Positions 57,670-64,000 of a DNA stretch of 64,000 nucleotides are shown piece after piece. Positions within the stretch are counted from its first letter, which is position 1; each line of letters starts with the position of its first letter. Both the position numbers and the translations under genes were made by a program. Location of the stretch: the NCBI GenBank assembly GCA_029531795.1, contig JAPEIS010000015.1, forward strand, positions 1,054,001-1,118,000. Reading direction: 5' to 3'. The notes beneath the pieces are model-generated. The model was not told where the DNA came from, did no database searches, and worked only from the letters and a program-made list of their open reading frames with translations. This DNA is from Sclerotinia nivalis. Taxonomy: Eukaryota > Ascomycota > Leotiomycetes > Helotiales > Sclerotiniaceae.

Positions 57670-57897
57670 ATGCCTATTCACAAAAGCACAACCAACTCCA
57701 CAATCCCCAATCCAAACGCAAAGGACTTTAAAGGCGACCTTTCTCTTTCCCTAGAACTCGTTCTGGTAGTGGGCATCGTTCTCATTGGAGGTATTGCCAT
57801 GATATTTATGGTACACAAGGCCGAGGGCTATAGAGAACGAAAGAGAAAGGGAAAGCTCCCTGAGAAGATGAATAGTAGCGGTGACTTGGAAGTATAA
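57670..57897 (+). CDS. Small single-pass membrane protein, 75 residues
   Basis: Third gene of the array. A hydrophilic N-terminus with N-glycosylation-type sites (TNSTIPNPN) is followed by one membrane segment at about residues 27-49 (LSLELVLVVGIVLIGGIAMIF) and a short basic tail (KAEGYRERKRKGKLPEK). This predicts an outside N-terminus and a cytosolic tail. No family recognised. The leader (57480-57669) is C/T-rich. Confidence 0.6.
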   Translation: MPIHKSTTNSTIPNPNAKDFKGDLSLSLELVLVVGIVLIGGIAMIFMVHKAEGYRERKRKGKLPEKMNSSGDLEV

Positions 57898-58404
57898 TAC
57901 TTGTATGAATCATAATTATGACCAGTAGTCATTCTAGTCATTCGTAGCCGAGTCGGAATACTGGGAGTCATTATGCGATGGGGTCAAAGGCTATTTAGTT
58001 TATCGAAGTCCCTCCTTTTCAAACTTTACCAACACTTCGATAGCTCATCAACACTATACTTTTCGAACGATAAATTTCAACATTTTACTTTTTCATACTG
58101 CTTGATCAATATCTACCTCAATAATCAGTGCATGTAGCTTAGCACTGGTACATTAGTCTAGTTTAAGTTTCATCACTTCCATAACATCCTCACGCCCTCA
58201 ACGGCCCTTACACCCTTAACCGCTCTCACGCCGTACAGCTTTCACACTTTGATAGATTCTTCACATCGGAACCCCATCCACCACTACACTTCGCTACACT
58301 TCACTGCACTGCACTGCACTGCAATAACATCAAAGGCTCGGGTCAACATTGCCATAAATACAAACACACAACGCACACAAATCACACGAACAAGATACTC
58401 CAAA
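57898..58404. promoter_or_regulatory. Spacer repeat copy 3 and leader shared with the gene at 59961
   Basis: Holds spacer repeat copy 3 (about 57908-57977, GTCATTCTAGTCATTCGTAGC, ending TGGGAGTCATTATG). After it comes a leader (57991-58130) that aligns with 59509-59658: shared blocks are CTA-TTAGTTTAT, ACAA/CACTT-GA, TTCA-CATT, TCATACTGCTT and AATCAGT. A short run of TGCAC repeats (CACTGCACTGCACTGC, about 58304-58322) lies near the start codon. Confidence 0.55.
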
Positions 58405-58638
58405 ATGGGCTCCCCAAACTCTAAACATACCCCCACACCACCTTCGGAAGACCAGACCTGGAAGTGTGGTGAATTTAGAAATTATAACAAACTTTTCCCC
58501 AGTAACGGTCCGAGTCCAAGGAATGTGCGGCAATGTTCGGTAGAGAATTGCAACACGAAATGGCTATTCGTTGACCAGGAGAAGAAATGGGTAGTTTCTA
58601 GTCAAAGTCATTGGTACGAGCCGTATGGTCAGTTCTAA
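58405..58638 (+). CDS. Small soluble protein, possible zinc ribbon, 77 residues
   Basis: Fourth gene of the array, without a membrane segment. It starts MGSPNSKH, a good N-myristoylation signal, which would tether it to a membrane. It contains WKCGEF, RQCSVENCNTKW and SSQSHWYEPYG; Cys at 21, 44 and 49 could bind zinc with a His, but this is not a recognised domain. The chosen ATG follows a CAAA context, which is favourable. No family recognised. Confidence 0.55.
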   Translation: MGSPNSKHTPTPPSEDQTWKCGEFRNYNKLFPSNGPSPRNVRQCSVENCNTKWLFVDQEKKWVVSSQSHWYEPYGQF

Positions 58639-59960
58639 CTGGACTGGAGATGATTTATATGGAGGATTCCCTTTTTTTCCTTCAGAAGCTGGTGAAATAT
58701 TCTTTGAGGTTCTAGAGCGTCAAGTTATCCCGGGTATGATACGGTGGAGTTAGATTAATGATATTCTTGGCTGTGATCCTATTCAACACAGAACAAGATC
58801 ATCGAGTTGGGCATTTGGATTTGATGGAGATAGCGTTTCTTTTTTTTTACACTTTTCTTTTGCTTTTCATCGTTTGCGTGATATTTAGAGAATGTTTTGC
58901 CATTAGAATGTATTTTTGGAAACGGCATCATAGGCATTTTGAAGGGAGCGCTTGTACCAAGTAGACACTCAAACATCTAGAAATCAACCTGACTTCTCAT
59001 CCATTATTTGATCATTGAATGTCCTATTTGATTTTGTGAAACGCTTTTGATAGTCTATGACGTTGGTTTCGGGAGATACTACTGAAATGGCGAGGATTTG
59101 AGGTGATTCCAATGTTGAGGGCTCTTATGAATCGTTAGTTTGAGCGAGTTATTTGTAGTTGAGTTCGGATCAAAGTTTTGGGAGTCATTGAATCATCCAG
59201 TTTAGGGAAGGGAAATCAATGAGTACCAGTCAACTCAGGGAGACGAGACGACACGAGGCGTAGGCGTAGGCATCATCATTACGTCGATGACAGCATTTTT
59301 CCAAAAGAGTAATATGGAGTGATATTCTTCCATACCTATATAAATTAATCAGGGCCCAAAGCTTCGAATAATTAATTGTGGCATTATCTTTGGACTTTAG
59401 ATTAAACATGGAGTAACGTATTCAAGTAAAAATCACAGTGGAGTGACCCTATATGGAAGTGAATATCAAATGGAGTTTATTTTGCTTCCCCAATTAAATC
59501 ATGAAAGTCTACTTAGTTTATGGAGGTTCTCGAGTTCCAACCTCTAACAATACTTTGAAAATTCTATCAGCATTCAGAATTACAGCTTCTACGATACCAA
59601 ACTTCAGCATTCTGTCGTATCATACTGCTTCATTAGAAGCAAGTCCCGACAATCAGTCTACTTGACTCCAAAGTCTCATCGACTAGATGAGAGTCTGTAC
59701 CCTCACTCCCTCAGATTTTCACATCCAAGTCCTCACCTCAAGTCCTTGCCTTCTCAGCTCCTCACACTCTGAGGTACCCAACCCTTCACCAATACTTTAC
59801 ACCAATTGCTCAATCTTATTCAGTGCATTCTACCACGAGGTAACTACATCAAAAACTCATATCAACATTCCACAGTATAGAATCCGAACACAGTTCCTGG
59901 ACCAGGACCAGCTCATCTAAAACAAGCGACTCTAAGCTCACAACATATCATACCAACGCG
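58639..59960. other. Spacer with repeat copy 4, trailer and leader duplicates
   Basis: Contains a segment at 58901-58934 (ATGTATTTTTGGAAACGGCA) that recurs after the next gene at 60204-60237, the spacer repeat copy 4 (about 59123-59193, ending TGGGAGTCATTG), and the duplicated leader (59509-59658). A frame at 58758-58964 with a hydrophobic stretch is rejected because it lies in this duplicated trailer. Confidence 0.5.
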
Positions 59961-60107
59961 ATGGATAAAAATCTTTCTGTTGGAATCAGCGCTGCAGCCG
60001 GAGTTTTCGTTCTGCTATTCCTTGCGATATGCTTCTGTAAGAAGGGAAGTGGCCGTTCAACAGGCGGCGGTTTCATGAGCGACGATGCCGCAAGTGGCGG
60101 TTCCTAA
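59961..60107 (+). CDS. Very small single-pass membrane protein, 48 residues
   Basis: Fifth gene of the array. It reads MDKNLSVGISAAAGVFVLLF then LAICFCKKGSGRST and ends MSDDAASGGS. One membrane segment (residues 6-26) is flanked by a short N-terminus and a basic Gly/Ser-rich tail. Its short length alone would not convince, but the layout is the same as in the neighbouring genes, the flanking leader and trailer are duplicates of those around the gene at 58405, and the stop is followed by a clear spacer. No family recognised. Confidence 0.5.
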   Translation: MDKNLSVGISAAAGVFVLLFLAICFCKKGSGRSTGGGFMSDDAASGGS

Positions 60108-60816
60108 GCGAGGATTTTTTGATGGATTCTGGACCGGTAACTTTGGAGTTGGATACTGATGATATCTGGTGAAGACAACCTTTTCTTTTGAAAGATAATT
60201 TCCCATCAATATGTATTTTTGGGAATGGCAGCGTTGTGTTGTGTTGGAATGTATTTTGGACAACGAGGAATGTGGTGGAGGATATGGTTGTAAAGCAGAA
60301 CCCAACATCTTCAAAACCTCATTTTAGCTTCCTGATTATTAACCCAGAGTATAAATTCTACATTTGATATCTGGCCTTTCCAATCCTCATGCAGTATTTC
60401 AAGAAGTAAAAATTTTCTGTGAGCTACCCACCTTTTTGATTTGGAAGGCGCATCCTCATTCCTACCCTTTTAGCTCCACGGAACCCCAACCTCTCATTTC
60501 TTGTCCGATCTATTAGTATTTATCCAACTGAACAGCTGCCGAAAATCTGCATTTGCATATAGTCTTTGACTGTTTCCTCACAATTTAGTAACTATAGTCG
60601 TTTTTGCTAATTCTAATTTGAGCTTTCGTTGCAAATGAATCTCGACGAATTTGGAACTCTGCATTTATCAACCATCGTCTTTATCTTTAAAACTATTATT
60701 AAGTCACTCTACTCAATTCCCACCAGAATTTCATTTTATCTTCTGGCCACCCGTTTCCAATAATCCAGAGTTCTAGAAGAACTCCAATTTCCTCTCCGAA
60801 AATATCTACTGCAAAC
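60108..60816. other. Spacer with trailer duplicate
   Basis: No gene supported. The trailer repeat is at 60204-60237; the rest is the leader of the next gene. Confidence 0.5.
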
Positions 60817-61065
60817 ATGACAAGCACTACATCTATCACATATCCAGACTCCATTAACAATCCGACCTACGGTCTTGTTTTCTGCGTCTCAGGGGCGGTG
60901 TTGGTTTTCATACTAATATTCGTATGTTGCGGATACGGGTGTCTCAAGAAGAGGAAACTGGAAGCTCAAATCAGAAAGGAAGCGAAGATGGAAGCTAGAG
61001 CACGTCGACAAGAGGAATTCACCATGATCGATGTCCCTTCGAAGGTTTACTCGGCAAAATATTGA
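60817..61065 (+). CDS. Small single-pass membrane protein, 82 residues
   Basis: Sixth gene of the array. Residues 1-17 are polar (TSTTSITYPDSINNPTYG), then one membrane segment at about 18-41 (LVFCVSGAVLVFILIFVCCG) followed by a long, strongly charged helix (KKRKLEAQIRKEAKMEARAR) that could form a coiled coil on the cytosolic side. It ends in EEFTMIDVPSKVYSAKY. No family recognised. Confidence 0.65.
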   Translation: MTSTTSITYPDSINNPTYGLVFCVSGAVLVFILIFVCCGYGCLKKRKLEAQIRKEAKMEARARRQEEFTMIDVPSKVYSAKY

Positions 61066-61103
61066 TTTTCTTTGCGGGAAAATCTGGTTGGAATTATGAA
61101 GAG

Positions 61104-61298
61104 ATGTTGTACCATCCTTTGGGGTACAAAGGGACCATGGCATTTTTATTTCTCGCCTGTGGATTCACCATTATCGCGGGGTATTTTCAAGTGCGAGTGA
61201 ATGTATCATATCAGACCACAAACAAGTATGAACATCCTACTAGACCAATCGATCTCTACTACGACTTGTCTACTTTACAAGTTCCGGTAACATCCTAA
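61104..61298 (+). CDS. Doubtful small membrane protein, 64 residues
   Basis: Frame starting MLYHPLGYKGT and containing one hydrophobic segment (MAFLFLACGFTIIAGYF), then a polar end (DLYYDLSTLQVPVTS). It lies 38 bases after the sixth gene's stop. It could be a separate gene, an upstream exon of the next gene (no in-frame splice found) or a chance frame. Confidence 0.25.
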   Translation: MLYHPLGYKGTMAFLFLACGFTIIAGYFQVRVNVSYQTTNKYEHPTRPIDLYYDLSTLQVPVTS

Positions 61299-61417
61299 AA
61301 ACGCAAAGATTTGCAAGTTTTGATATCCACACTAGCAATATTGCAACTCGATCATAACTTCCCGACCAAGATTGTATCTTGGAAGCTCTCGATCAACTCT
61401 GCGAAGCCTTCCGCACA

Positions 61418-62011
61418 ATGGACCAACCATTACCAGAAACAAAAATTTGGGACATTCTCATGGAGACCCCGATGACGAGCATACCTTTCGACCCACAGAG
61501 TCAGGTACTCCGCGAATTCGAAGTGGCTGCTGATGAGGTCTACAGATCGGCATCTTATATACTATGGGCTGTAACGGTTGTGGTTTCACTTCCCATTTTC
61601 GTATGTATCACGGGGGTCTTTTTAGTTTTAGATACGATTGCTGTTGCTGTGGAATTCATCTATTTCACACTCAAGCGTTGGACTCTCAGAATGCGGCGTG
61701 GAATTTCGGGCGACCGCAACGATTTGGTTTCGGACCAACTTCCTACAACCAACAATCCCTTCGTTGATTCTACTCCGAAGATCTCCCCAAGGCTCTCTTC
61801 AGCATTTATTCTGGATTTCGATCCCACCGTCGTCATTGGCACTGTGTCCGATGAAGAAAAATTCCCACTTCCCAAAATTCCTTCGACAAGCATCACCCAC
61901 ATTTCTGATGATCCCAGACTGGCAGTACCTCCACCATGTGCTCAACTTGGAGATCGCACCAGGGAAAGCGACTCCCAGTTTGCTCTTGACCCTCCCCCAC
62001 CATATCATTAG
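61418..62011 (+). CDS. Membrane protein, 197 residues, last gene of the array
   Basis: The ATG at 61418 begins MDQPLPETKIWDILMETPMT. The frame is open further upstream to 61358 (DCILEALDQLCEAFRT looks coding), so an upstream exon or non-AUG start is possible. There is one long hydrophobic region at about residues 44-82 (ASYILWAVTVVVSLPIFVCI, TGVFLVLDTIAVAVEFIYF), probably two helices, followed by a basic KRWTLRMRRG. The rest is a Ser/Pro-rich cytosolic tail with acidic patches ending ALDPPPPYH, which contains a PPxY-type motif (PPPY) able to bind WW-domain proteins such as Rsp5 ubiquitin ligase; that use is inference. No family recognised. Confidence 0.6.
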   Translation: MDQPLPETKIWDILMETPMTSIPFDPQSQVLREFEVAADEVYRSASYILWAVTVVVSLPIFVCITGVFLVLDTIAVAVEFIYFTLKRWTLRMRRGISGDRNDLVSDQLPTTNNPFVDSTPKISPRLSSAFILDFDPTVVIGTVSDEEKFPLPKIPSTSITHISDDPRLAVPPPCAQLGDRTRESDSQFALDPPPPYH

Positions 62012-62944
62012 ACTGCGGCTCGATGCTATCCGATGATGACGACTGTCATTTAAATATCCTGAAGTGATTGATTGGCATATGGTGTGTTTGGATATGAGAT
62101 TTTACTTATGCTGCGTTGACGTTCATTGGATAGGAAGGGAAGAAGAGAAGAGATTTTTGCGGGGAGAGAATTAAGAGCCCACGAGCTTCAATTGTACAGC
62201 ATCACGGCTTTTAGGACATACAAATTCAAATATGGAGATTCCACATCACTTTTCATTCGGTTTTGCAATGTAGAGCTTGTATTCGTAGGTTTATGATATC
62301 TGTTTTCAACATTCATCTACTTCATTTCAGCTTCGATGTAAATCGGTTAAAAGCATTTTATTGGCTGTAGAACGGATGTACAACTGCTATACAAGGAAAA
62401 TAAACACACTCATTTCCTCCTGGGTAGATTCCTCCCAAGGGGTTCTACTATGACTCCTCACTGGTCATTGAGCCTAAGGTCCCTTGATCACGTGGTTACC
62501 ATTGTAACAGCTTCATTATGCGTAAAGTCCCTCAAAGCAGTAAAGGCGAAACTTTGATACTACACGGAGCATCAGTCAACCCGATCCTACAAGAACCAAG
62601 AGGATTTCACAACGGGCGCGCTTGTATGTTAACCTCGGTTCTACACGCCAGGGTGCCCGAAAGACTAATCTTTACTTCCTCATCTCGCTTGTACCAATTA
62701 TTGTTGCTGGGATCGGGCGTAGAACCCGTTACTGGGTCTCTGTACCAGCGTTGCGCAGTGGTGCAACTCTGTAGGAGGAAGCTGGCCAATTAAAACTAGT
62801 AGGGTGGCTGTATAGTTTGAGCGCGCCGGTGCGTTGACCGTTTGCTCAACCTTCAAGGTAACTGACTTGGTTTAACTGGTCGATTTGGTGTCGGTATGTG
62901 TATAGGAATAATTGAGTGATACCGACCACTAAGAGAATCGAGAG
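62012..62944. other. Spacer between convergent genes
   Basis: No gene supported; overlapping frames at 62518-62793 on both strands lack features. Confidence 0.45.
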
Positions 62945-63667
62945 TTAGTCATTGCTTTTAGTGGAACAATTAGGAGAGCTTATGCAATCATTCATACGGA
63001 AGTCTACCATGTTTGAAACTTCCTTGGTGCTTCCCCAGCCTTTAACACTGGCGCATGTTGAACCAGTACCGTCCGCCCCATCATAAAATGCAACCGTCTG
63101 CCGATCCAACAATGTACACCAGCGAATCGAACCGACAGTATCTTGCACCCGCCAGCTTTGGATATTATGAATCACTCCTGGTTCCCACTCGCTAAGGAAA
63201 ATTGTTGTACGTCTTCCGGTAAAGTTGAAAGCGTCGAAGAGTTCAACAGCACCTATACTAAGGTCGACATTTCGCCAGAAGAGCATTGATACTTGATCGT
63301 TAAAGCCCAAAGAAGACATAAATTCTGTGCCTTCTGTCCATCCGGTGCCGACCTAGTCAACACAGGTGAGGCAGTTACTGAGATCGTCCACATTTGTTCC
63401 GCTATTCTGAATTGCGGCAAGCAATGTCACAACTGTTCCAACTGGCAAGTTGTATAACGCTTGACTTGCCTGGTCGTATTGGGAAGCTGGGACTACATGA
63501 CGTTTGTTCGGCACGTAATCATCGATATTGATTAGAGTTCCGCCAGTGTTCCAGCTATCGGCTGCTTGGAACAGACGTACTTGGCGGGTGCCAATAATCC
63601 AAGGAACGGGTTTGGGCGATGGCTTTGTCAGAAGCGCGACGATCTCAGTAGGGGTGAGAGATGTCAT
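62945..63667 (-). pseudogene. Crystallin-like protein interrupted by an in-frame TAG
   Basis: One reading frame of 241 codons runs from the ATG at 63665-63667 to the stop at 62945-62947, with a single TAG at 63353-63355. The first half reads MTSLTPTEIVALLTKPSPKP, VPWIIGTRQVRLFQAADSWN, then VPASQYDQASQALYNLPVGT and ends NCLTCVD. The second half (VGTGWTEGTEF, VELFDAFNFTGRRTTIFLSE, WRVQDTVGSIRWC, VAFYDGADGTGSTC) has features of beta/gamma-crystallin-type folds: F-x-G-R-x motifs, paired Tyr/Trp, and a late Asp-Gly turn. No intron removes the stop (GT...AG around it would be only 9 bases). It is therefore a broken gene or a readthrough case. There is no signal peptide. The crystallin comparison is tentative. 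Confidence 0.6.
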
Positions 63668-64000
63668 GTTGAAACGCGTGGGGATGTGAAATTGAATGTT
63701 TGCAAAATTGCTTGATTCAGAATGTAGAAGTCAAAGTTCGCGTGAAAACGATGAAGGATGCAGAAGTCAAACCAGTAGGAGATTTGTGAGTAAATGCAGA
63801 GACAAGAGATCGAGTCTTAAGGAGTTCGCAACCATCTTATAGAAGAAACCTCGTTGTTTGAGCCACCTGAGAGAGGAGAAGGCAGAAGCGAATTATGCAC
63901 ATCACCCAAAAAATTAACATACTCTCGATCTGTGTTCAATTTGTGGGGGCCACCTCGAGGACGCATTTTACAGGATATTTACCCTATCTTTTGTCCAACC
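63668..64000. other. Upstream region of the crystallin-like gene
   Basis: No coding sequence seen before the window ends. Confidence 0.5.

Noticed and set aside
58758..58964. 68-codon frame with a hydrophobic stretch after the gene at 58405
   Set aside because: It overlaps the trailer that is duplicated, without an open frame, at 60204-60237.
63340..63370. An intron removing the TAG in the crystallin-like gene
   Set aside because: The only GT...AG pair that keeps frame is 9 bases, far below any usable intron.
1..64000. CRISPR arrays, insertion sequences, rRNA genes and complete transposons
   Set aside because: None was seen; regularly spaced direct repeats occur only inside protein-coding genes or as microsatellites.

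Overview
The window reads as nuclear DNA of a filamentous ascomycete. Genes are split by short GT-AG introns (about 44-90 nt), spacers are long, secreted proteins use fungal signals (KEX2-type KR sites), and several families are typical of Pezizomycotina (Zn2Cys6 regulator, sedolisin, DUF5672, Aim11, DUF202). The mix and the moderately AT-rich composition suggest a leotiomycete, possibly a Helotiales/Sclerotiniaceae-like fungus; this placement is inference. Exon boundaries were worked out by eye from splice signals and frame.

Left part (1-19 kb): the 5' portion of a Cu-only type superoxide dismutase (-), a small three-exon V-ATPase subunit f (+), a secreted protein made of about 13 repeats separated by KEX2 sites (+), a CATA microsatellite, a MOCOS-like class V aminotransferase without a MOSC domain (-), a 4.7 kb stretch without a clear gene, a DUF202 membrane protein (-), and a three-exon Zn2Cys6 regulator (-).

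Middle part (19-35 kb): about 8 kb with no recognisable gene upstream of the regulator, an AT-rich block near 27.8-29.0 kb flanked by exon-like fragments, a 599-residue polytopic membrane protein (-), and an HST2-type sirtuin (+) behind a promoter with four CTTATC boxes and a CACGTG.

Right part (35-64 kb): a kinase-like locus with degenerate catalytic motifs and a frame break (+), a six-exon sedolisin protease (-), a glutathione S-transferase pseudogene (-), an intron-containing tRNA-Arg(TCT), two hypothetical proteins (44.9 and 47-48.8 kb), Aim11 (-), a DUF5672 putative glycosyltransferase (-), a short-chain dehydrogenase with an in-frame stop (+), then a same-strand series of small proteins, most with one membrane segment (55.6-62.0 kb), whose spacers share decayed repeats. 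Last is a secreted-looking or crystallin-like protein interrupted by an in-frame TAG (-).

The two most unusual items are the KEX2-processed repeat protein at 5.5-6.4 kb and the small membrane-protein array at 55.6-62.0 kb. Broken genes are concentrated to the right of 35 kb, which suggests a region of relaxed selection or mild RIP-type mutation. No operon-like organisation is expected or seen; apart from the small-protein array the genes appear functionally unrelated.
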